The notes under the pieces were generated by a model. It saw nothing but the letters and a program-made list of their open reading frames with translations. It was not told the origin of the DNA and did not search any database. The position numbers and the translations under genes were made by a program. DNA of 64,000 nucleotides from Saccopteryx bilineata (lineage: Eukaryota > Chordata > Mammalia > Chiroptera > Emballonuridae). Below, piece after piece: positions 22,641 through 34,600 of this stretch. Location: contig NC_089490.1 of assembly GCF_036850765.1 (NCBI RefSeq), positions 244,292,562 through 244,356,561 on the forward strand. Reading direction: 5' to 3'. Within the stretch, counting starts at the first letter, position 1, and each line of letters begins with the position of its first letter.

Positions 22641-22934
22641 GCTGGAATCTTTGGTCAATTAAGTTCCTCATAGTTGGAGGTCTGTGAGGTACATTCTCCT
22701 GGCTGCCACATGTACCCTACAATGGGATTATTACCCTTTTAAGACAATGGGATGAGAAAAAGAAGATAGAAGTAGTTAGAAAGGTATTTGGATTCAAGGC
22801 AAGATTTCCTGCTGTTTTTTGAATGGGAAAAGACTTCAGTATATTTGTAAGATGGGAGGAGGGAATCTGCACAATGGGAGAAGTTAAAGGTAAAGCAGAG
22901 AAAAGGAGGGAAGAAAAAATGGATAGAGAGGCTG

Positions 22935-22959
22935 TGAGAGAGAGAGACAGGGAGAGAGA

Positions 22960-23000
<41 letters not shown>
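22935..23000. repeat. (GA)n microsatellite
   Basis: A nearly pure GA dinucleotide run of about 60 bases with a few G insertions at the left end. It accounts for the RE-repeat open frame here. Confidence 0.95.
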
Positions 23001-23002
<2 letters not shown>

Positions 23003-23380
23003 AGAAAAGGAAAGAGAATGAATTAATTGTGGGGGAAGAAAACTCCAGAGCAGGCATGCGGAAGAAATGAGTTGTGGCTTTGAATCTGGGAACTGGTATC
23101 TTATTCTCTAAGCTAGTGTTTGGATATGGGGTTAAGGATGAACGCCGTTGGAAGTTAAAGAAAACTGCACTGGTTATCTCAAATTTCACCACAAAATAAG
23201 AGGCAAAATATCAAGAACACTGACGGAAGGTTTGGTCTTGTACAGGAGGTACCTCATCCACTAAGGCAGAAGCAAAGAGAGGCAGCAGAAGGCTCAGAAA
23301 AAGACTCTTATAGACATGGTGTCAAGTCACAGGAGAGAAAGGCGGATGGCCTTGATCTGAGGCAAACTTGTCTGTTAAGG

Positions 23381-23677
23381 CAGTGGTCCCCAACCTTTTT
23401 TGGGCCATGGACCGGTTTAATGTCAGAAAATATTTTCACAGACCAGCCTTTAGGGTGGGATGGATAAATGTATCATGTGACCAAGACAAGCGTCAAGAGT
23501 GAGTCTTAGACAGATGTAATAAAGGGAATCTGGTCATTTTTAAAAAATAAAACACCATTCAGACTTAAATATAAATAAAACGGAAATAATGTAAGTTATT
23601 TATTCTTTCTCTGTGGACAGGTACCAAATGGCCCACGGACCGGTAGCGGTCTGCGTTCTGGGGGTTGGGGACCACTG
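23381..23677. mobile_element. hAT-type MITE (297 bp)
   Basis: It starts cagtggtccccaacc and ends ggttggggaccactg, a perfect 15-bp inverted repeat. The flanks are tgttaagg (23373-23380) and tgctaagg (23678-23685), an 8-bp duplication with one change. An inner pair, atggaccggttt and cacggaccggta, adds subterminal symmetry. No coding capacity. Confidence 0.93.
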
Positions 23678-23920
23678 TGCTAAGGTATTATTTATTTGCT
23701 GCTCTTCTTACATGACACAATTCCAAACATAAAACTATAACAGAAATAATATATAGTATATTAAAATTAATATTTCAAATATTTATTTTATATTAAGATC
23801 ATTATCTATTACATTAATCTTTCATAGGCAGGTGTGTCTATTTCTTGGTTTATAAACCAAAACGCTAAATATTCCCTTGATCTAATTTGTAATTTAAAAA
23901 ACTAATACACTATTTAATTT

Positions 23921-24119
23921 TTTTTTTCAATAATTTTTTTTTAATTTTTTTATTTATTCATTTTTAGAGAGGAGAGAGAGAAACAGAGAGAGAGAAGAAG
24001 GGAAGAGCTGGAAGCATCAACACCCATATGTGCCTTGACCAGGCAAGCCCAGGGTTTCGAACCCACGACCTCAGCATTTCCAGGTCGACATTTTATCCAC
24101 TGCGCCACCACAGGTCAGG
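23921..24119 (-). repeat. Rhin-like SINE (type B), reverse orientation
   Basis: The plus strand ends with ccactgcgccaccacaggtcagg, given here as ccactgcgccacc and acaggtcagg, the complement of the type B head. The flanks are cactatttaattt (23908-23920) and cactctatttaattt (24120-24134). The tail complement is T-rich at the left. Confidence 0.9.
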
Positions 24120-24645
24120 CACTCTATTTAATTTATACTATTCAATCAGAAAAAAATAACTGGTAATATGCTGTGAATGTAGTATGTATATTTGTTATCA
24201 AATTTAACAAACAGAAACCATTCTGGACCATATAATTTTATCTGGTATTAAATTCATGTGCTAGTATAGACTGATTTTCCTATCAAAAAGTAGGCATAAA
24301 AGTATTCCATAATTGGTAGGGATCTTTGAGAACAGTAGCTTCTCATTTGGGGGCCTCACACTTCCAGAATCTAGATATTGAACAATAAAAGTTAATGTTC
24401 TACTTTCAAGTTTCAATGCATCTAATGGAAATCCCACTTTACCCACACACGACTTTGACGTCCCTTACAATCATTTGAAATTATTTCAGTTCATTGGGGT
24501 CATTCTTCAGAAGCTATTTTCTTGGATGTTAGAAGCTATTTTTTGTATCATGGTGTTTAGTGTTCTTAGCATCTGGGACCCAATGCTTCACATTTTGTTA
24601 ATGGGTTGCTTTGGGAGTAGGAACACCCTAACACAAACGCTAGAG

Positions 24646-24651
24646 TTTATT
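24646..24651 (-). terminator. Candidate FYB1 polyadenylation signal (distal)
   Basis: AATAAA on the minus strand, 935 nt after the FYB1 stop codon. Within 30 nt downstream comes a GU-rich stretch (gcgtttgtgttagggtgtt), the usual downstream element. It is the best 3' end candidate by sequence. Confidence 0.5.
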
Positions 24652-25294
24652 AATTTGTACTCCCTCTGCTGGCCAACTTTCCAGTAAATGGTTTTCAAAA
24701 AAGTTCCATAGAGGTAACTAACTGAAAAACAAAAACAAAATCTTTTAAGAAAGTCTTCATAGTAAAGATGTACCAAAAAAGGCTAATTTCGAAGTCCAAA
24801 TTCCATTCTGTATAATTTTAGGGTAATCCTCATCCATTTTTTCCTCCAGTTACAACAATACTTTGAACAGAATCCAGAATTAAACTGTTAACATATGAAC
24901 CTGCAAGAAAACAAAACCAAAAACCAAAAACTCGAGATTCTTCTACAGATTTAATCCTAGGTGTACATACTAAAATGCATATTCTTATCAAATAATTAAC
25001 ACATATTCACAGTTAGCAAATAGGGACAAACTTTATACAAAAGTTCTGCTACTACTATAGTTTTCAAGAAACATTTATCCCACCAGCAAAAGTGAAGACA
25101 GCTCAACCTTTTTAAAGACAGATATTTTGAATAAAGAATGTAAGATATAGTCACAATCAGAGGTGCAAACAATAGTTTTCTTCTTGTGGACGATGTAAAA
25201 CTTCCTTTTAAAAATATTTTTTCATTGTTCTTCCTTATATTTCTTTAGACAACATAATCATTTCTTCTCAAATTTTTTTTTGGGGAGGGGAGTT

Positions 25295-25300
25295 TTTATT
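25295..25300 (-). terminator. Candidate FYB1 polyadenylation signal (proximal)
   Basis: AATAAA on the minus strand, about 290 nt after the stop codon. The downstream sequence is C- and A-rich rather than GU-rich, so it is weaker than the distal site. It could give a short 3' UTR. Confidence 0.3.
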
Positions 25301-25585
25301 GATGGTCTAAAACAAGTGCCTTCATAATTTTAGCTGAGGCAAAAACAGGATAATTAGTAATTCTCCTTACATATCATTGACATAGTCTTCCAACAAGTTG
25401 ATTAAGCGGAGAGGTCATTTTCTAAGTCCAAAATATTCTAACTTTATGAAAATAATCAGAATTTATAACAAATGACAGTAAGTAGTTTTGTGCATTTGTT
25501 TTCTATGGGAATCAATAACATTTGCCAATTAAAACCCAGACTTTGTATTGGTGTCCATTGAACATAGCAGATGGCCAAATGAGGG

Positions 25586-25608
25586 CTAATCATTGTCATA
25601 GATGCAAC
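25586..25608 (-). CDS. FYB1: FYB1 last coding exon
   Basis: After TTTCAG at 25609 the exon reads (G)CIYDND and stops with TAG at 25588-25586. This is the C-terminus of FYB1 as I recall it. The 3' untranslated region follows to about 24,630 or 25,280. Confidence 0.95.
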
Positions 25609-28600
25609 CTGAAAGAAAAAAAAATACAAATGTAATTATGGTTATGCAAAAACACATGCCCTGGAGTGTTCCATGCTTGGATATATAGGTAATTCATATA
25701 TTCTTCATTTAGGATTTCAAAAATTAAAACTGGCTCATTTTATAAAAAAAGTAGTTACATGAAAGTCTGTGTATTTATAACATTTATTGTTCTGTATTCA
25801 ATTCCAATAAAGTTTATGGACAAATTTATTCTCTATCAAAATGAGACTCAAGATTATTTTATTTGGCATAAATTACATGTATGTTGTGGTAGTCATTCTG
25901 AATGAGTTTGAAATATTAAATATCAGTAAGAATAAGTTTAATAAGGGACTAAAGGCACTATGCTTAAGAATAAACAAAACACTTTCATGTCAGTGATTAA
26001 TTTTTTAGATCATAATTTAGGAATACATAATGCTTAGGGAATACTAGTAGTATTATAGGTTATGACATAAGTACCAGGTACACATTTCTTTGTGGGTAAA
26101 AGCAATTCTTAAGATTCATAGTATCATAAAATTTTCACCAAATATTTTCATACTTCTGTTTTCAAAGAAAATAAATGATTCTTCCTTGATTTCCTAGTCA
26201 TACAAAAATAATTTTTTTTGTTACATGAGCACATTTATCTTTTCTAACGTTTTCAAGCAATTCAAATTCTGATCATCTTGGAAGGTCCTAACTAATCCAG
26301 CAAGCTGTTTTTAGTATTTGTAGGAACAGTAAATTCACTGTTTCATATCTCTGTGGTTGGTGCCATGGGAAACTTACCATCAGCAATATCATCATAGATC
26401 TCTCCATCACTATAAATGTAGAAAATAAATTTTACTTTAAAGAAAATATCTTCTTAGCATTAAAGCAAGATTAAAAGGTTAATGATATTTTGCATGACAC
26501 AAAGCATTTTTTGAACTTTATAAAGATTTTAGTTTTTAACTTAATTTTAAATCTTAATTACAAGGATGAGAAGTTACTATTCACTTAGAAGTGGAAAGAA
26601 ATTTCATATTTATCTGCATCTTCTTTCATTGGCTTAATCTAATCCTCTGCTTCATTCCTCCCCACCAGGCCCCCCCAATTTGTTTCTGACTATCATAAAC
26701 ATAGAATAATAGAAACATGCCTCAAGAGCAGACTGTGCCTGACTCATCCTGAGACCCAGCAGTGAGCCTGGCACACAGCTGAGCTCGGGCAGAAGTGTTT
26801 GCTAAAGTAAACAAACTGAAAAACTATGGAGTATTAGAACCACTGGGGATTCTCATCAAAAACTGTAACAGATTCATTATATTTATTAATATCAGATTTA
26901 TTCTTTCAGGTGAACTTCAAATGTTGACTGAAATACAGTAACATTTGACATCAGAAATGGATGCATCATTTTTGCATGTTTCTAATTTGACTTATAAATA
27001 TTAATTATAAAAAATATAAATATTAGTCATAAAATCAGTGACCAAGACACAGTTAGTATGGTGATTCTTACATTATATAATACTAAAAGTATTTATGGTG
27101 ATAAGCAGAGTTCATAATAATAGTTCTGGCTATTTTTTTTTTTACACATTTTAGGTTTTACATGGCCTTGAATCTTTGTGACATATTCCATTCTGCACAC
27201 AGACTGAGTGCCTCCTCTGTACCAGGGATATACATATGAGTAAGACACAAGCTCTGATTTCAAGAAGCTTATAATCGAATGGAGGAAAAAATGATATACA
27301 CATAATTATAATAAAAAGTATTGTAAATATTAAGATAGCCTTGAAACATAGGGTACAGTTTCAAAGCCCAGAAATGCAAGGTGACTGTCACTTAGACCAG
27401 ACCCACGTCTGGTGCCTCTACTGGCTCTGTGCTCATCCTGCACCAGCCACGGGCCCTCCAGACTGCTGCCAGCTGTGGCAGGTGCTCTGAGCTCCCTATG
27501 TCTTCTGTTTGGATCCTTTCTCTGAGATTGAGGGAGGCTTTGGCTACTGGACTATTGGACTCTGGTACAAATGCAAAGAGGACAGATTTTCCTATTATTC
27601 ATCCAAAAAATATTTATGAAGTATTCACTTCAGTAGGTGGTAAACCGATGATTCCTTAGAGAACAAACTTTTAAAATTCTCTAATCATCCTTAATAGTCA
27701 CTGGGGAAGATGTTGTTCTATTATTTATCACATATTCTTTCCTTGAAATTTGTATCTTTTACAGAATGAAAACTATTGATAAGCCTCATGCCAGCACCAT
27801 GATTAATTTTCTAAGGAAAATAAAAGTATTATGATTATTTTTCTTTTGACTCTAGACTAGTTTGTGGACAAAGCCCTTAACATTGATTTGTTTCTTTCTG
27901 ACTGGCATCAGGTTGTTTATTGATACACTCTGTGAATTCTTCTTCATTGTTTTTATTATGCTGAATTCTGTAAATCTTGGTATTGCAATATTATGTAACC
28001 TGATAATCGAGTTCATTTCTTGCACTGGTTTACTTGGAACAGAATCTCATAATGTTTAAGGGGGCTCTAATAGCACACTGCTACCAGGCTATGACAACAT
28101 CTTATTCATAAGAAAAAAAGAATCATTGACTGCTATCTTTTTTCTGGCCTGCCTCCAAAAAAAAAACAACTTAATACTCTACTATGTCTGCTATGAGTAC
28201 AGAAACGTCCTCAATGAAGGGTTGAACTATAAACTGTTAATAAGTGATATTAACACCTACTGTGTAGACAATAATTGGTCCCTGATTAATTTGATTCAAC
28301 CAACTGCATTAATCAGCAAGTGAAATGAAAAGTATTAATGAAAGTGTTAGTGGCTTTGACCTGTCTGTCTCCAATGTTTGCAATGTCTGTCTCCAATAAA
28401 GATATAAAACTATAAACTGTATAATGATAAATGAGAAGGGATTCTTGTCTATTTAAAGTGACACTTTAGGCCCTGGCCGGTTGGCTCAGTGGTAGAGCAT
28501 CAGCCTGGCATGCGGGAATCCTGGGTTCGGTTCCTGGCCAGGGCACACAGGAGAAGCACCCATCTGCTTCTCCACCCCTCCCCCTCTCCTTCCTCTCTGT

Positions 28601-31600
28601 CTCTCTTCCCCTCCAGCAGCCAAGGCTCCACTGGAGCAAAGTTGGCCCGGGCGCTGAGGACAGCTCTGTGAGGCGCTAGAATGGCTCTGGTTGCAACAGA
28701 GCAATGCCCCAGATGGGCAGAGCATCGCCCCCTGGTGGGCATGCTGGGTGGATCCTGGTTGGGTGCATGCGGGAGTCTGTCTGACTGCCTCCCGTTTCTA
28801 ACTTCAAAAAAATACAAATAAATAAATAAATAAATAAATGAAAAAGTGACACTTTATAAAAACTTTATTATGAGTACTAACATTAGTATGAAAGTTCAGT
28901 AGATGTTATTTAAGTGATATTAAGACTCTTTTTGAAAGCAAAGCATAAAATTCTTATACAAGTATAATAATAGAAGGAAATGAACTTACTTGTCCACCAA
29001 ATAACTCCGAAGAACATAACCATCTATGAAGAAAAAAGAAAATCAATTTTATTATAATAGTCTTGAAAAATCTTTACTATTTCTTTTAAGAAATTGAAAG
29101 AGTTGAATATTAATATAATATACCATAATATATTGAATAATTATATCTATCTTCAAATAGGATTCATTTTTCTTGTGTCCACTTTTCTCTCCTTCTTTTC
29201 TCTCTGACTTTTCTATTTCTCTCTTACATGTCTCTTCCCCTCCACTTACTATCCCATTTCTTAAGGTGTCACCCACGGGACCCATTTTAGAAAGAGTTTA
29301 GTAAGCATAGCATTCAATTACAAAAGTAGTTTATAGGTTGGTATTTTAAATACTACCATATCTAAGACTTAATTAACACTTCATATTTTATAATATTGGG
29401 CCAAACCAGGACTGCTTTTAGATGCCAGCTATCTAGTGGCTACTTGGGGGACGGAGCATTCTAAAATGGTCTCAACATAGCGCTCAGATATTCATTGTGG
29501 AAGATCTTCCTTAACTGCTTTTGCCATCTCACAGTCTCAATAGTTGCATTTTCATCTTTCATGGAACAAATCACCACAGAAGAAGACATGCCAGGGAGTC
29601 TAGTCATTCCCCCGGTTAAGTAGGAAATAGATGGTATTTTATGCAAGAAAGCAAAACAACTTGTTAAAGCACCTTATGTTTGTCCCTCATATTGTAAAAA
29701 TACCCTTAGAAAAAAAAGTCTGTTGACATACAATTCATATTACTAAACTTTAAAATAATTAGCCTACTGTTACTGCCTAAACGCTATTGTATGCTGGAGA
29801 TTAGTATCATTTATTGCCTTGTCAGCACAGTCTCTAAGTCACTTGTTTCATTTAGTCAATATATTGGTTTTGGTCCATATTAGATATTGTTTGGGTTCTA
29901 ATTCAAAGTAAATGTGTAAAAAATTATAGACCAGGAAGCTCACAAGCAAAGATTTATACAAGTGATAAACTTATGTAAACATATTGATGTCATGTTACTG
30001 CTGATTTAACATGCAAAAATATATTTTTAAAAGTTAGGATTGGCCCTGGTTGGTTGGCTCAGTGGTAGAGGGTTGGCTCAGCATGTGGATGTCTGGGGTT
30101 CGATTCTCAATCAGGGCACACAGGAGAAGTGACCACATCTGCTTTTCCACACCACCCTACCCACCTCTCTCTCTCTTCCCTTCCCGCAGCCATGGCTCAA
30201 TTGGTTCAAGTGCATCAGCCCTTGGTGCTGAGGATGGCTCCGTGGAACCTCCAACTCAGGTGCTAAAAATAGCTCAATTGCGAGCATTTCCCCAAGATGG
30301 GCAGAGCATTGGGCCAAGATGGGGGTTGCCAGGTGGATCCCGGTCTGGGTGCATGTGTGAGTTTGTCTCTCTATCTCCCCTCCTCTAACTTGGAAAAGAA
30401 GAAGAAGAAAAAAAAAAGAATCATACTTTAAAAAGAATTATACTTGAAAAGGAAAAAAGGTTATCTTTGAATTCCTGTAGTATGAAAGCACTGAAGCGTG
30501 TTTCAAGATAATAAAAGTACACAGTAAAGTAATATTTTATTCAGAGTATGAAAAATTAGACTATTTTATACCTTTCTTTTTATTTCAGTCAAAGCAAAAG
30601 TTATTAATGTGAGAATATCTAAAATGAATATTTATGATCCTGGAGTAGTCTTTGATACCACAGTTTCTCCCTTCTCTTTACATTAAACAGACTTTAAACA
30701 ATTAGGGTATATATCATAATTTAAAACAATTTTTAAAGGGAGATAAGCTCATCTCTAACAAATTCATTTCATGTGTGTCTCTCAAAAGAGAGTATTAGTG
30801 CACATAAAAAGGTTTCAGAATTAATTATGGTTTTGTGTCAGGCTCCAATAACTGAAATCTGTCTTTTTCTGTATGTATGTCTGGGGGCAAAATAAAATGT
30901 GAACAGTTCTCTATAGGCAGTAAGAGTCACAAACTTTTTTTTATTAGTTAAAATTTGTGGTTTTATTTTCATTTTGAATTTTTCCTTAAACTGGAAAATA
31001 AAACACTATAACTGTAAGTGTTCTCATGATACATTCATGTTTAAGTTAATAATTTAAAAATAAGGACTTATATGGACTGAAGCTTTTAACAATTGCATCA
31101 ATCTCATTGTGAGTTGTTGGGGCTTTATAGACTCCCTGAATTAAAATTAAAAGACAGAAAATTAATGAAATGTATAAGAAATTATAAAGTGGTGCCAGAG
31201 ACTGGAAGTATTCTGACATCAAATATATTTCTGGTTTTAGAACAGTCTTTAGAAAATTAAGAGTAATAAAGATAAAAATGAAGAGAATACAATCATGATT
31301 TTTAGAAATGAAAGGTTCTTATTTTCTTATGTTATTAGCTAATCTACTTTTAAAGATTCAATTATGGTAAAACTGTGTAGCCCTGGATAAAACATTACCT
31401 ATAATTAAGCACTAAAACAATGTTGTACATGACCAAAGTTAATTAACTCCTGATATACAGCTTCATTATCTAACTTTGCAAAATAAAGTATAAAAAATTA
31501 TATTCTCTTAGGGTTACAAAGCCCTGCCGTGTTTCCTCCTTCACTTGACCATTCAAGAATTCTGAGGAGTAGCATTCTCTTTTGTTGGATGCTCCATTTT

Positions 31601-34600
31601 CATTGTTGTGTGTTTGCTGCATAAACCTTAACAATTGGGAATCTTTTTTAGGAAAAATGTATCACAGAGATTAAGTGAGGTGTGGTGCAGTGCTGCTCTA
31701 TTTTAGTCCCTTGAAATGATGTGATGATTGGGGGTTCATTAGCTATACAATGACTATTCAATAGCATCTTTACAGGATTAATGACTTTTAATACAGCAGA
31801 ATTTTGCTATCTAGTACAATTAAAAACCTTTGCTGAAACTTCATTCTGTTAAAAGCATGATTCATGGCAATGTCAAAACAAGTGACTTGCTATGAATTTT
31901 TATATAATCCCTCCATTATAGTTCTTAGAAATAATTTTTTTACAGTAGCACAATACTCTCTTGCTCACACATTCCACGTGCATCCATCATGAGGGAATGA
32001 TAAGGAAAAATACCAACAAGTAAAATTAATAAAAAAGACGCCTTATGGTTCCATACTGTGTAGAAGGACTGTCATGTGTAGTGAGCCCTATAATATTGTG
32101 GGTTTTGGAAATTATTCTCACACATAATATGAAATTATTACACAGTGGTACCTTGAGATATGAATTTAATTCGTTCTGTAACCAAGCTCGTAAGTCAGTC
32201 AACTTGTATATCAAACTGCCGATACTGGACCCATGCGCCAACGTGCCAACCAGCGGCAGTTTCCTGAATCACCACTCGTATCTTGGAATTTCGCTCAGAT
32301 CCCGAACAAAAATATGGACTGAGTTGCAGCTTGTATCTTAAAAAATTCATATGTTGGTCTGTTCGTATCTCAAGGTACCGCTGTATTTGGAAACTTCACA
32401 TTCAGAAAGCAGAACACAGTGGTTTGAAACAAATGTTTTTAAATATGTGGTGAGTTAGAGCTAGTTAAGAAAGTCACACCCACCAGTTAATGTCCCCAGC
32501 AAACATTTGCTTGCTACAGAGCAGATGTGTCCCAGGAATAATGACTCTCCTTGCAGAGGGGTGTTGTGAACATGAAATTACTTAGGAAATACAAAACCAT
32601 CTTTCGAAAATGGAAACTATCTTCATTCTAATATTTTCATTTTTTTACTTGATAAAAATGACTTCTTACATCCTTATCATTCCATTTGTTTTGAGCAAGT
32701 ACAGATATAAAGTTAAATTTATTCAATTTGGCCTCATGCAGTTTACAAAACAATAAAATTATATTGCACAGATTAACCCAGGCAAATAAAACAATGTCCA
32801 ATTTCAAGGGAAAATGCTCATAATATAATAAAAAGGAAAAACAAAGTGCAGTGTGTAATACTGAATATAAATTATTATAGCATTATTTTAGTTTTATAAA
32901 ATGTTCTCTCTCATTTCTGAAGCTTCAAATCAGGATGAGACTTCAAATTTCTGAATTAAAAGTTTTTTCTTCAGTGAGCACGTGTTTTAAAACTGAAAAA
33001 AAACTTACTGAAGCAAAGAAATGATCAGCTAGATTTGGCAAAATTTAAAGCACCTTTAAACTCTCCCTTTCTTTGATGCCCAAAGGAAATGGAGGACATT
33101 TTAGCCACAAAGAACTCAGCTCATGTCTCATTGCATATTTTTGTAGAAATTTTTTTCTCCAATGACAAGAGGTGGGAAAACTTACAGCTTATGGGACGCT
33201 GAATTATGGCATATGTACAAATACTAGAGACAAATTCTAAACATTTGGGACTGTGCCAGAAATATCTCCTTCCAATCTCAACACCTCTGCAGTATGGGCT
33301 TTCCAGCTCAGAAGGTGACACTTGATCAGGTGTGAAAGTGCCTGGAAGAGTGGCTTGTCCTCCACTCCACAACGGGAAGGGATTACTGTTACAGCTTTAG
33401 CCTCTAGTTTCTATCTTTACCAACCTTAGGTGCAAGTAAACTAGGTTGTCTTTCCTTTGAGAAACTACAGAAGAATACAGAGTAAAGAAAATGTTAGTCA
33501 CCAGGGAGTTGCATTGTAAATGCCTTTGCTGGTAACTAGAAGATATGGATGGAAATAAGGAACTGAAAGATGTGGAGCCTCCCAAATGATATACAAGTGA
33601 AACACATTATTAAAGCTGAGAAAGAGAACTTCTGGTTTCTAACCAAAGTATCCCACAGACCTTCTCCTGTAAGTGTCTCTATGTCCAACTGCAGTCACCA
33701 TATTGCCAAATTCAATTCAGCAAGCCCTCAGCAAGGTGCCAGAAACTGTAGAATGTGCTGGCATAACAAAGCTGCAAACATTTCATTGAAGCTACTCTCA
33801 AGCTCAGGGTTTAATAAGAATAATAGGTTGCCAAAACAGTAAGGCAACTACAGCAACAAAAGTCGTAGCATGGTGGAGCAGAGGAGATATTAATTGTGAT
33901 GGGCAGCTGGGAAGAATAGAGTGGTTGTGTTTCTAATTTTAGGTGACAGCTGGGTAATTTTTAATAGACAATTATGGGCATTCCAAGTACAATAAAATAG
34001 CAAAGGATGAAATAGCATAAGTCATCGAGGGAATGACAAATAAGTCATTTGTAATTCTGGGGTGTCAGTTGCAGATGGGAAATAGCTGATGAAGGTGTGG
34101 CTAGATCAGAAAGGGTTTTCAATATTGGCTTAGAGACTTTATGTTTTAAAAATAATATTTGAGTCACAGCGTGGTGAGTAGATTAGTTGAGAATAAGGGC
34201 AAAGCAGACATGTTCAAAACATTATTGCAGTAATCTAGGTGAGGGAGGGTTAAATCTATATAATAACTGCCCCCAAATCTATAGAGGGATGTGTAGAATT
34301 GGTAATAAATTTAGAAAATTAAGAAGTACAGTTTAAGGAAGGAATAAACAGGAAGTTTAGAAAATTTAAGAAGAGCAGGAGGAAAAATAAAAGTAAAATT
34401 AGGCAGATATAATGATTCAATCTTGGACTAGTACTTATTTTGAAAGGCAGTAACACATTCTCCCCACATTCCTTCACCTTTACCATTTTAGTGCCTTTCG
34501 ACTCAGTTTTCAACGGACAGCACTTGTGTTTTTAACGTTTTACCAATGGCTTTTCTCTAGTTTCCAGAACTCTCTTTGTCAACTTTCTCAGTACCCTGAA

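Noticed and set aside
22823..23192. Arg/Glu-repeat and Ser/Leu-repeat open frames
   Set aside because: They translate a (GA)n microsatellite.
28469..28560. tRNA genes in SINE heads
   Set aside because: A- and B-box-like promoters are present, but each is followed by SINE body and tail and flanked by target duplications. No intact tRNA fold was found.
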